Shown piece after piece: positions 46,308-56,408 of a stretch of DNA of 64,000 bases. Position 1 is the stretch's first letter. Each line of letters opens with the position of its first letter. This DNA is from Benincasa hispida (Eukaryota > Streptophyta > Magnoliopsida > Cucurbitales > Cucurbitaceae), in the NCBI RefSeq assembly GCF_009727055.1, contig NC_052360.1, positions 67,766,878-67,830,877 on the forward strand, given 5' to 3'. Both the position numbers and the translations under genes were made by a program. Below the pieces are notes generated by a model. It ran no database searches, was not told where the DNA came from, and saw only the letters and a program-made list of their open reading frames with translations.

Positions 46308-47968
46308 GTTGTTAAACAGGCCAATAGATCAACAGGAGTTGTTGATGTCGGTACATCTAGTCAGCCATCTCAAGAGTTGAGACTGCCTCGATGTAGTGGG
46401 AGGGTTATGAACCCACTGGAACGCTACATGGGTTTGACAGAAGCCTCAAACATCATTTCTTGTGATAAGGTCGAGGATCCATTGTCTTATAAGCAAGCAA
46501 TGGATGATGTTGACAAAGATGAGGGGATTAAAGCCATGAACCAGGAAATGGAATCTATGTGCTTCAATAATATCTGGGAACTTGTGGATCAGCTTGATGG
46601 GGTTAAACTTATAGGGTGTAAGTGGATTTACAAGAGAAAACGAGGTGTAGATGGAAAGGTGCAGACCTTTAAGACTAGACTCGTGGCAAAGGGTTATACT
46701 CAGGTCGAGGCAGTGGACTATGAGGAAACTTTCTGTCCATAGCCACATTTTATGATTATGAGATATGGTAAATAGACATCAAGACTGCCTTTCTTAATGG
46801 TAATCTTGAGGAGACCATCTACATGGCTCAACTAGAGGGGTTCATTATTCCATATCAAGACTGCCTGTCCATAGCCACATTTGCAAGCTTAATAGTCCAT
46901 TTATGGCCTGAAACAAGCATCTAGAACGTGGAACATTAGATTTCATAGTGCGATCAAATCGTTTGGCTTCGGTCAGAACGTTGATGAGGCTAATGTTTAC
47001 AAGAAAATCATCAATAGCTTAGAAGCTTTCCTGGTACTGTATGTGGATGATGTCCTACTCATTGGGAATGATGTAGATTTTCTGACTGGCGTTAAAAAGT
47101 GGCTACCCGCCCAATTCTAAATTAAAGGTCATTCGGAATCGTAAGAACAAGAGGTTAGTCTTGTCTCAAGCATCGTATATTGATCAAATGTTGTTCAGGT
47201 ACAGGATGTAGGATTCCAAGAGGGGTTTATTACCATTCAGGATGGAATGTATTGTCTAAGGATCAATGTCCTAAGACACCTCAAGAAGTTGAGGAGATGA
47301 GACGGATTCCCTATGCTTCGGTTCTTGGAAGCTTAAAATGTGCAATGTACCAGACCTAACATTTGCTATGCAATAGGGATTGTCAATCGTTATTAGTCCA
47401 ATCTAGGATTAGATCACTGGATACTGATCAAAATGATCCTCAAGTATCTTCGGAGAATGAGGGACTACATTCTCATGTATGGAGATAAGGATTTGATCCT
47501 TACAGGATACATAGACTCTAACTTTTAGACTCTAAATCGACATCAGGGTCAGTATTCACTATGAATGAAGGGGTTGTAGTTTGGTGAAGCATCAAACAAG
47601 GATGCATCACGTACTCCACTATGGAAGTTGAATACGTAGCCGCTTGTGAAGCAACTAAGAAGGTTATTTGGCTGAAATTCCTTACAAGTTTGGAAGTTGT
47701 TCCACATATGTCTTTTCCGATCACTCTCTATTGTGTTAATAGCAGGTCTAAGAAAATTCAAAGGAACCTCGGAGTCATCGTAAAGGCAAGCATATCGAAC
47801 GAAAGTATCATTTGATTAGGGAGATTGTGCATCATGGTGATATGATTGTTATAAAGATCGTGTCGGAGCACAACGTTGTTGATCTGTTTACAAAGGCTCT
47901 CACGGCTAAAGTGTTCGAGGGTCATCTAGAGGTCTGGGTCTATGGGACATGCAACATCTTGTCTAAGG
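46308..47968 (+). pseudogene. Copia C reverse transcriptase and RNase H
   Basis: An open stretch 46377-46742 gives the linker and RT start (SYKQAMDDVDKDEGIKAM, IGCKWIYKRKRGVDGKVQ, LVAKGYTQVEAVDYEETF). After a deletion and a templated insertion (see 46733-46882) the reading continues SIYGLKQASR, then LYVDDVLLIG with catalytic YVDD at 47040-47051. RNase H (about 47480-47960) is broken by several frameshifts but shows STMEVEYVAACEA, GKHIERKYHLIREIVHH and LFTKAL. The polypurine tract follows at 47969. Confidence 0.8.
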
Positions 47969-48079
47969 CAAGTGGGAGATGATACTGGGGTATAGAGTAT
48001 GCCCTAGTTTATTGTATATTGTACTTGTTTTTCATGTATGGTACATTAGTCTTCTGAGGCATTAGGACAAGTGGAAGAT
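47969..48079 (+). other. Copia C polypurine tracts (two)
   Basis: CAAGTGGGAGAT at 47969-47980 and ACAAGTGGAAGAT at 48067-48079, the latter directly before the 3' LTR. The spacing and the sequence between agree with copia B. Confidence 0.6.
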
Positions 48080-48240
48080 TATTGGGATTTGTGTCCTAAT
48101 TCTCCCAAAGTCTCGTAGTTTGTAAACTTTGTACACATTGTTATGAATAAAATAAGAGTTATTTTAAATGCATTTACTCATATCCAGTAAACAAAGATCC
48201 GTAGTTATTGTATGTAAACTTAAGCATGTATATGAGATAT
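48080..48240 (+). repeat. Copia C 3' LTR, first 161 bp
   Basis: TATTGGGATTTGTGTCC onward matches the 5' LTR at 40151 (TGTT became TATT). It stops at TATGAGATAT, where gypsy D begins; the 5' copy continues ACAAGTGGATTATGCC. Confidence 0.85.
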
Positions 48241-49451
48241 TGATAACTTGTAGAAATACAAGTTATTTATACTGCTTTATTTAGATATTGCGGTTAAAAG
48301 AAAGGAAAGTTACATCAATTGTATGGAAATTTAGGTGAGTCTCAGGGCAAATCATTCCAAACCCCCGTCGTGAAGCTCTGTACCTAGATCAACTCTACCG
48401 GTTGAGCAAGCCTAAGAGGGAAGCTCATCCTTCCATTGACTCCATCTACGCCGGCAAGCAATCTCTCCATCCAAATCGGTGTCAAGACATTGGCACTCTT
48501 CTGTATCTGTTCCTAACTCTTATTCATCAATTGTTTTTCATCTTCTTAGTCTAAATCATTCACAACCATGTATCAGATGCTTGATTTTATAATTAAATGT
48601 CATGATCACTTTCATTTCCACATTTCTGTCTATTTTCGTTCCTCCATTAATCGCTTTCTCCATGATGTTTTCTTAATCCCGTGGTGATTAATATAAATTA
48701 AAGAAGTAACTTAATCTGTGCTAAAGAAATATAGATGTTTAGTTAAAGTATGCTAGAGGGCATCTTCACCTGTGAGAACAGAAGTGAAGATGTCATTCTG
48801 ATCTGTCGAGAGAAGGTCAGAAGAATGCATTAACTAAAGCAAGAAGTACTTCCAGAGATGGAAACAACCTTGCGTTCGCAACGTTCGTCCCTGTTTCACC
48901 ACAGAGATGTGGGAAATGCGATCGATCACCGAGAGGTGTACGCCAAGGGAAAGCGGAACCGTGCTTATACCATTAATGCAATTCAGAAACTTGCGATGTT
49001 TATATTAATTATCCTTTCTCTTTCTTCTTCGCACATAAACCTTGCCACCGCATAACACGATCTTTGTATATTCTTCACAGTCAGTCTCAATCTCGATATC
49101 TTATATCATGTAACCTGTATCTTGTATCATCATAGTTTAGGTTTATTTTATCGCACTTTACTTTTATCGCAATTTACTTTATTATCACATTTTTATTGAA
49201 AAACCCCAGGTCTCATATATCACAAACGTAACACAATCAACCTAAAACAATCCCTGTGTTCGACCTCGGATCACACCAAGAAACATGCGGTGGAATTATA
49301 CTTGGTTCCAATGCAAGGAAACTTGTGACAATGCAGAACATACTACAAGAACACTCACTAATAACGCATACATCTAGAAGTAGTATCGCATATCATCGCA
49401 ATCATCCATGCGTTGCATGACATAAGAAGATTAATTTTTTTATATATGTCA
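48241..49451 (+). repeat. Gypsy D 5' LTR
   Basis: It begins TGATAACTTGTAGAAATACA, a hairpin tip (CTTGTAGAAATACAAG), and ends TTTTTTATATATGTCA by comparison with the solo LTR at 738-2755. It is 1.2 kb against 2.0 kb for the solo LTR; the ~800 bp missing after the first ~110 bases include the region that carries the TATA-like box there. Flanking 5-mer on the left is GATAT. Confidence 0.75.
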
Positions 49452-49456
49452 ACAAG

Positions 49457-49627
49457 TTTATGGCATCATCGCATTTTATGTCATCAAGCTTAGAGTAAAA
49501 TTATGTCATATGCGTGACAAGATTATGGCACCGTTGTCAAGGAGCTGGTAACAGGGACATAAGCTTGTATGATGATAAAGACTTAAAATTTTCGTCTCAA
49601 GTTTATAGCCCCGTTGCCGGGGATTGG
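49457..49627 (+). other. Gypsy D primer-site region, three similar sites
   Basis: Three CAAG-plus-site units occur: TTTATGGCATCATCGCA (49457), ATTATGGCACCGTTGTCAAG (49522), and TTTATAGCCCCGTTGCCGGG (49602). The third is closest to the Athila-type TGGCGCCGTTGCCGGGGA; the first is nearest the LTR end. The second and third are ~80 bases apart. Confidence 0.6.
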
Positions 49628-49718
49628 TTAACGGTTATTGTTTGAGAATGTTTGTGGTATTTTGCAAGACATATCTCTTTGTACTGGTTGTTCAACGCGG
49701 AGAGAAGTCTAACAGTTT

Positions 49719-51215
49719 ATGAGTACTAGTACCGAACTAGAATTCGTAGCTGACCCAGAGATCGAGCGTACCTTTCGCGCACAGGCACGCCAGAATCAAG
49801 CAAAGCGAAAGAGAGCAGCTGATATGGCAGACAATAATGATAATGCGGCTCTTGTAGGAAATCAAAGGGCAGTACGGCTAGTGCAAGAGCCAGTGTTCCT
49901 ACTGCTGACTGCAACATTCCCATGAGGAACTACGCGGCGCCCAACCTGTACGATTTTTTTCCTGGGGTTTTGAGGCCTACAGTAGAGGAGAATGCAAGGT
50001 TCGAAATAAAACCGGTCATGCTCCAAATGATCCAGAACTAAGAGCAATTTGGGGGTCTGCAAGGTGAAGACCCGCATGCCCACCTGACCAGTTTTGTCGA
50101 AATGTACGGCAACTTCTCATTACCTGGCATTACCCCTAAGGGGATTAGACTGTATTTATTCCCTTACATCTTGAGGGACGAAGCCAAGAGGTGGACTCAC
50201 TCGCTAGAGCCGAACGAGATTACATCATGGGATCAGCTGGTTGAACAATTCATGAAGAAGTTCTTCCCACCGGCCTTCAACGTAAGGCGAAGAAAGGATG
50301 TGCTGAACTTTTAGTAAATGGACAATGAGACCCTGAGCACCGCCTGGGTGTGATTTCGAAGATTGGTGAAGAACTGCCCGCATATAGGGATACCCGATTG
50401 CATTTTGATGGAGACATTTTACAATGGCTTGAATAGATTGACGCAAGCTGTTGTTGATGCCTCTACGGCAGGAGGTTTTATGGACAAGACATATACCGAG
50501 GCTACGGTCATCCTTGACCGCATATCGTAAAACATGGATGACTGGATTGATGATGGTTCTAGAGGTAGAGGCTCTAAAAGAAGAAAGAATGAATCTGTCA
50601 TTGTCCCTGCGGAGACAATGACCACACTAGCCACTCAGATGGCCGCAGTGACCTCCAAAGAATGAATCCTTCAATCGATGGCAATCAATCAAGGAGTCAT
50701 TCCCCAACAATCAGTGCAACCCGCTGCACCAGCTCAAGTGGCTGCAATAAGTTGCGTTAATTGTGGAGGGGCTCATGTAGCAAAAATGTGCCCATCGAAT
50801 ATCCAGCAAGTATGCGCCATCCAAAACCACCCCTTCAGCAACACCTAAAATTCGGGTTGGAGGAACCATCCTAACTTCGGTTGGGGAGGGAATCCTAACC
50901 AAGGGGGGCCAAGCAACCATCAAAGTGGCAGTCGAGGGAACCCTCCTCCTTTTCACCATAACTGAATCAGGGACAACCAAGGCAATCGCATAATCAGCAA
51001 CCCTCATCTTCAAACACCTCTGGAAGCTCATTGGAGACCCTACTCAAACAATATATGGACAAAAATGACGCATGATGCAGGCGCAGGCGTCTTCAATTCG
51101 AAACTTAGAGATTCAAGTGGGCCAGCTGGTGTCTGAGCTTAGAAACAGAACACCTGGTACGTTGCCCAGCAACTCTGAAGCCTCATGATCTCATGGAAAG
51201 GAGGAATGTCCTTAG
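49719..51215 (+). pseudogene. Gypsy D gag (Athila/Tat type)
   Basis: ATG at 49719 opens MSTSTELEFVADPEIERTFR, a common start of Athila-type gag. After a frameshift near 49900 come PVMLQMIQN, EDPHAHLTSFVEM, LYLFPYILRDEAKRWTHSL and WDQLVEQFMKKFFPP (capsid-like retrotransposon gag domain, 50040-50280), then IPDCILMETFYNGL and TQAVVDASTAGGFM. The zinc knuckle CVNCGGAHVAKMC (50753-50791, CX2CX3HX4C) binds RNA. Then NSGWRNHPNFGWGG, LETLLKQYMDKND, LEIQVGQLVSELRNRTPG and finally GKEEC, the usual gag end. At least six stops or frameshifts. No protease, RT or integrase follows. Confidence 0.85.
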
Positions 51216-52210
51216 GACATTGGGCAGGAAAGCTCGACCGCCTGCAGAAGTATGGATTGCACTCATTCAAAGAAAGTCATCTTTCGGTCCATATCTCACA
51301 TCTACGTTTAAATGCTTTCTTTAATTCCTGTCTTTATGAATTTCTGAACTTTGTCTTTACTGCTTCATTTAATTTGTTTCATGAATTTATGAATTTATTC
51401 TTCATTTACTGTCCTTGCATTTATTTCTGTGTTTGCTTTAATTCCTTCAACTTTTCTATATTTAATGCGTTGTTCTTTAATCTGGTGAATGATTGAGTAA
51501 TGAGAAGAAAATTTATTATCGCAAGTCATAGAAACTTGCATTGATGAAAAAAAATATATAATAAAACAATAAAACACATTCACTATGCATGGCAATAATG
51601 GACGCATCTTCAACCAACGAGATACACTTTGCGTTTATCCAACCCTAATGCATTGCGTTGAGAAGTGTGTTGCGCGCGTGTATGTCCTTTGCCCGTCCTT
51701 AGAAAATGCACTATGTTGAGGTAGTGTTGTGCTGGTAGTAATACCGTGCGCCCGATCCTCTAGAAATGTGTTTAGTTAAGGGGTGTGTTGCGGGGATGCA
51801 TGGGTTGTTGCCCGTCCTTTGCAAAGATGCATTTGCGTTGGTGAACACTTTGCGTTAATCTTTTCCTTACGTCCATTCGAATAAAACTTTAAAGATAATT
51901 AATTTTGCAAAATTGAGAATTCCAATCGTTCCGTATTCCAAAGAAATGATGAGTCTAGAGACGAAAGGACGTTTACTCTGAAGCCTTATAGATGAGGGGA
52001 GTTTAAACGATGGGCCATTTGAGTGTCTCAAGGCCTGCCACCACAACAATAGCATTGGGCCCACTAATGTCCTACCTATAAAAAAGACTTTCCCCGTCTG
52101 TGAGCACACTTTACCTCATTTGCAATATGAAACCCTAGCGCCCCTGCATATCGAGCTTTCTTCTTCCCTGAAACCCTAATGTTTTCCAACTTTCTTTCAC
52201 CTCAACATCC
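51216..52210 (+). other. Gypsy D region between gag and ORF2 (pol absent)
   Basis: Here pol would be expected. Instead there is ~1 kb of T-rich DNA without pol motifs, holding three exact-period 60-bp repeats (51661-51840). The phrase AAACCCTAGCGCCCC (52131) shortly precedes ORF2, like a plant 5'UTR. Confidence 0.6.
51661..51840 (+). repeat. Three 60-bp tandem repeats
   Basis: Units 51661-51720, 51721-51780 and 51781-51840 share GTGTTG, GCCCGTCCTT (varied in unit 2) and AGAAATG-like words, with exact 60-base spacing but considerable divergence. Confidence 0.65.
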
Positions 52211-53673
52211 ATGGCCTACCAAACTTCCCAACCTTCCGCTTCACCGTCAACACCTTCAACAGACCAACACTCCATGCGAGAAGCAGCATTCCTTGCTTCT
52301 AGTCATCGTCTTGCTGCTCAACCTCACACTGTTCCTAGAATCATCGGAAGACCCCGGCGAAACCCATTAGCCGTCAGACCACTTCAATTCAAAAGGGGGA
52401 AAAGTACTGAAAGAAGCCCACTCCCAACTCCAGCAGTCTCCACTAAAAGCGAAAAGAAGAGATGAGATGACAATGAGGTATTCGAAAACATTCTGAGTAA
52501 CTTGGAGGAAGAAGAAGGACTGCCCAAAGCAGGGGTTGTAAATCAACCTCTGTCTACGAAGGAGGTGGTGGTGGAGGTGACTGATGAAGTGGCAGTGGTA
52601 GAGGAAGTGGTGGAAGAGGAGACAAGGAGAAGCACTATGGCCATAAGGGATCCTGAGGAAACTACGCAAGTAGAATCCTATGACGGACCCATCAGAGTTA
52701 CGTTGGAAAAAGTTCCGGCAGAGAAGCAACAAGAGATGGAAGAGGAGAAAAAGAAGAAAAAGGAGAATAAGGAAAAGAAGGTTGGAAAAGGTGAGCCATC
52801 CCATCGTCACATAGAGAAAAAGAATAAAGAAAAGAAGGAGGATGAAGAAGATGAGGAGGCCAAGCTAAGGAAGAGGAAAGAGAGGGGAGAAAGGAAAGAG
52901 CGTAACCGTGAGGAAAGGAGCCTAAAGAAGGAAAAAGAAAAGAAGAAGACGGTTGTGAGCCCAGAGATGGATGGGGAATCCACCTTTGTGAGGGATGACA
53001 GTGGGAACTAGTGCAACTTAGGGAGCCGGTGCAACTGAAACAACGCAATTGGTTGCGGTCGACGAAGGCGAAGAAGGAGAAGATACCCCCTCATGCGGCG
53101 TCGCAAGGAGAATGCGCCGCAAGGGTCTACCGTTGACCCTTCAATTTTAATCAACGTATTAGAAGAAGAGGAAAGGAGGAGAAGAAAGAGGAAGAAAAGA
53201 AGAAAAAATTGGCACTAGCACAACTCATCATCGCAGAAAGGCGATAGAAAAGAAGACTGCATGATGAGAAAGTGCGCCACAATAACGAAATCTCGAGACT
53301 TAAGAAATAAGGTGGCTCGAAAGGAATAAACCGCATTTTGGTTGGCCTCTGAGTAGTTTGTTGGAAGAGTTTGAAGGAGAAGTGAGAGAAGAGAAGAAGA
53401 GAAAAGAAAAAGAAGGCAGAAGAAGAAAAGAGAATGAAGAGAGAAGAAAGGAAGCGCGAGCCAACAAGCAGCGTTTCATATAAGAAGAAGCGGCAACGAA
53501 CTTGCAGAACGACGAGAAGGAGAGGACAACACGCAAGGAACGGAAAAGGAAAACAAAGGCAGCAATCCCGCCTTGCATTGACCAAGAGAAAGGGCAAAGC
53601 AGTCGCAGAGAGAGCAAGCCCGCATTGGCAAAGATGCGTCCATCAAGAAAGAAAGAGAATGACGACTTGTTGA
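52211..53673 (+). pseudogene. Gypsy D ORF2, N-terminal charged region
   Basis: ATG 52211 opens MAYQTSQPSASPSTPSTDQ. One in-frame TGA at 52463-52465 separates it from 52502-53011, which is in the same frame. Composition: an S/P/Q-rich start, an acidic stretch with EEVVEEE (about residues 130-140), then a long K/E/R-rich tract with KKKKKENKEKK and KEKEKKK, probably a coiled coil or single helix. Basic tract RKGKAVAE follows in another frame near 53610. Such low-complexity starts precede the conserved domain in ORF2 proteins of Athila relatives. Database hits to eIF5B or MNN4-like proteins would reflect composition only. Confidence 0.6.
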
Positions 53674-53689
53674 TGTAGATGGGCTTTTC

Positions 53690-54596
53690 CCCTGTGCAAC
53701 CGCCATACCAGATCAGATCATAAGCGATCATGGAACATGGTTAGGACACATTTTGCCAGTGCCCAGCCATTGTTGTTCCAGAGGTAGTGGTGCGACTTCT
53801 ACCATGGACGGCTACAGGCACCAAGGACGTGGTGACCATACAAGGGCAAATGGTGTCTTTCAGCACAAGGGACATTCAATGGAATTATACAAATGAAGGG
53901 ATAATCGGATGAACGGGGCAACAAAATCATTGATGATCCACAGAAGAGAGCAGATGGAAATGCGCTGTGAGTATTAACGCAACCGGGCACTAATATGGTA
54001 GTTTCTTAAAAGGCATCAAGACCCTAGCGTCTAAGACTCTGCTTTCAGAGGCACGGCTTTGAGTTTACTTGGTTAAACGGCGGTTGATCCCAACTTTCCA
54101 TGATAAGACAATTTCAAGGGATCGAGTTATGGTCGCATATTGCATTGCGCGCGGCATTCCAATCGATGTAGGCCGGTTGATCGCAAAAGAAATGGGGGGT
54201 TTTGTAGGGCACATAAGAGGGCAGTACTTCTTCCCATGGACAGTTTCAAGTTTATGCCTATCACTAGGTGTAGGCATTGATGAAGAGACAATGGTAGAAG
54301 TTCATGGCCTGATAAACGTCAAGATTTTGAGGTTTCTCCTCAGAGATTCCCCACATTGCCCTTGACTCCCTTTGAAGAGGCCTAGCATTGATTTGAATGT
54401 GCCGCAAGAACCCAAGCCAAAAAGACAGCACAGAGATGATAAGAAAAAGGAGAAAATCCAAGAAGAAACAACGCAAAATCTAGAACCCTTGGATTCTTTG
54501 CCCTTAATTATTCGCCCTCTGAGCCCTCCTGCACAACCTTCTTCTTCTTCCGCTCTTGAGCACTTTACCAATCTTCTCCTTGCCCCAAATTCTTAA
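53690..54596 (+). pseudogene. Gypsy D ORF2, putative plant transposon protein domain
   Basis: The reading, with frame changes, fits the 'putative plant transposon protein' domain (Pfam PF20167, named from memory) found in ORFs downstream of pol in Athila-type elements. Visible parts: TKDVVTIQGQMVSFSTRDIQ (about 53825-53885), KTLASKTLLSEARL, then the open segment 54069-54365 with RLIPTFHDKTISRDRVMV, YCIARGIPIDVGRLIAKEM and GQYFFPWTVSSLCLSLGV. One in-frame stop at 54363 leads into SIDLNVPQEPKPKRQ, a basic NLS-like segment. Its biochemical role is unknown; in some elements this position is called env-like. Confidence 0.7.
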
Positions 54597-55113
54597 ACCA
54601 CATACCCAGCAGCCCCATCCTCACCTTCAACATCATCATCGCAACATTCCCTTCCACCGCCGCATGTTGATGACCCACATAATTTGGGTGAAGGCACCTC
54701 TGCTCAACCCTAAAGCGTTGTTAGCAAGACATCGCTGGCCACCCACTGTCACCTCCTTAGCTGCTAAGTTAGCAGAAATGCGGTCCCTCTTCTCCCAACA
54801 ACAACAATTCTTTGCTCAGCAACAAGACTTCTTCAACCAAAAATTTGATGTGGTAATGGAGCAAGTCGATGATATACAACGCAGTGCTGCTACGTCAAGG
54901 GAGGCGTTGATCAATATTCAGCGCAACATTTATACAATCCATCACCACCACAGACAGCTTGCGGAGCGCAACCATGAGTACTTTAATTTTCTAACAGCAT
55001 ATCTTCATGGTCCCATGGTGCCTCCGCATCTCAGGCAGTGTCTGATGTACGAGGAGACTCCACCCGTACTACATCAGAACCCTCCTTCAGACCCTCCTGC
55101 TCCTCAACAATAA
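54597..55113 (+). pseudogene. Gypsy D ORF2, C-terminal coiled-coil part
   Basis: After a P/S/H-rich linker (SSPSTSSSQHSLPPPH, then DDPHNLGEGTSAQP in the upstream frame), the frame shifts to 54556-55113. It carries TVTSLAAKLAEMRSLFSQQQ, FFAQQQDFFNQKFDVVMEQV and repeated heptad-like Q/F/V positions, then HHHHRQLAERNHEYFNFLTA and a proline-rich end with TAA at 55111. Similar Q-rich coiled coils end the Athila ORF2 family. Confidence 0.6.
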
Positions 55114-55573
55114 TCTATACATTTTTTATGCGGCCATTCTGTATTTTTATTCAATTCGTTACTTTTCTAAGTTATTGAAATTCTTTGATTCTTTGTATTG
55201 GCCAACAATTTTTGTATTGCTTTAATTTTTAATTATTTGTATACTTAGTTAATTTTCAATACAACTAAGTAGCAATTCTCTCTATTTGCCTGTGCCTTTA
55301 TAATCCTTTGTCAACTATGCGATATTCTTAATCTTTCTTTTTGAGTTATTCATTATGCTGCCATGATGTATAATATGCATATACTTAGAAACATTCCCAT
55401 ACTTTGTAATTTCTAACTAACACTTAGTTAATTTGTATCTTAGCAATGCTTTACCTTTTATCTTTCAAAGTTCTTCTCAAACCTTCTTTTTGAAATTTTG
55501 TCTAAATGTTTGTCTATTCTATCCAAACAACGCAATAAGGACCTTGCGCATCTCTAAATTTGTGATTTTTTTA
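55114..55573 (+). other. Gypsy D 3' untranslated end, truncated
   Basis: T-rich sequence without ORF. At 55550-55563 CATCTCTAAATTTGTG looks like the beginning of a polypurine tract (compare CTCTAAGTTTGGGGGTGG at 7133), but sequence changes to copia K immediately. So the 3' LTR of D is absent. Confidence 0.45.
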
Positions 55574-56408
55574 GAGTGAAAATAGGAAATGAAAGCTCAG
55601 CTAGCATAGATGGGTTAGGTGATATTCTTGTGAAGACAAGTGTTGGGTGCACGCTTACATTAAAGAATGTATGTCATATTCCTGATCTATGCCTTAACTT
55701 GTTGTTTGAAAATGTTCTTGATCAAGAAGGATTTTGACATACCTTTTGTGATGGTAAGTAAAAATTACCTATGGATTCAATAATAGTTGCACGAGGTGAG
55801 TTATGTTGCTTTTTGTATAAAACAAACTTGAGCATATGTTATTTTGAGTTGAATGCAGTAGAAAAAAATAATTCTCCAAATTTGTGGCATCGAAGGCTAG
55901 GGCATATGAATGATAAAGGGGTTAAATTGTTGGTAGGTAAATCTCTTATCCTTGTTAATAAAACATTTTCTCTTGACCATTGTAATAATTATTTGGCAGG
56001 TAAGCAACATAGAATTTCTTTTTTTAGGAAGTCCATTAGAAGGAAAGGAAAATTGGAGTTAATACATTCTGATATTTATGGGCCTATTGAGGTGGAATCG
56101 CTTGGTGGAAATAAATATTTTGTCACTTTTATGGATGATGCTACTTGAAGAACTTGGGTGTATATGTTGAAAACAAAAACCAAGTGTTTGTGAGATTTTT
56201 TAAGAAGTTTCATGTCATGGTAGAAAGAGAGACCGAAAGAAAATTGAAGGGTTTTCGATCTAACAATTGTGGTGAATACACTTCGAATGAGTTCAAGTAT
56301 TATTGTTCACAACATGACATTAGACATGAGAAGACAGAGCCTGGCACACCACAACACAATGGAGTAGCTGAAAGGATGACAAAACCATTTTGGAGAAGGT
56401 GAGAAGTA
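55574..56408 (+). pseudogene. Copia K pol fragment (pre-integrase and integrase core)
   Basis: The reading GDILVKTSVGCTLTLKNV (55620), HIPDLCLNLL, then 55771-56148: LWHRRLGHMNDKGVKLL (GAG-pre-integrase), LAGKQHRISF, LIHSDIYGPIEVESLGG with the first integrase Asp, and YFVTFMDDAT. After a stop, 56145-56402 continues with GFRSNNCGEYTSNEF (second Asp replaced by Asn) and GTPQHNGVAERM with the Glu kept. It stops within EKVRSML where an LTR begins. It belongs to a different copia family from A, B and C. Confidence 0.8.

Noticed and set aside
52367..53048. Minus-strand ORFs of 147 and 116 codons
   Set aside because: Same antisense effect of GAA/AAG-rich coding; no domain or membrane pattern beyond composition.
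53151..53731. Two long overlapping minus-strand ORFs (148 and 143 codons) rich in F, L and S
   Set aside because: They are antisense shadows of the K/E/R-rich tract of gypsy D ORF2; composition explains their openness.
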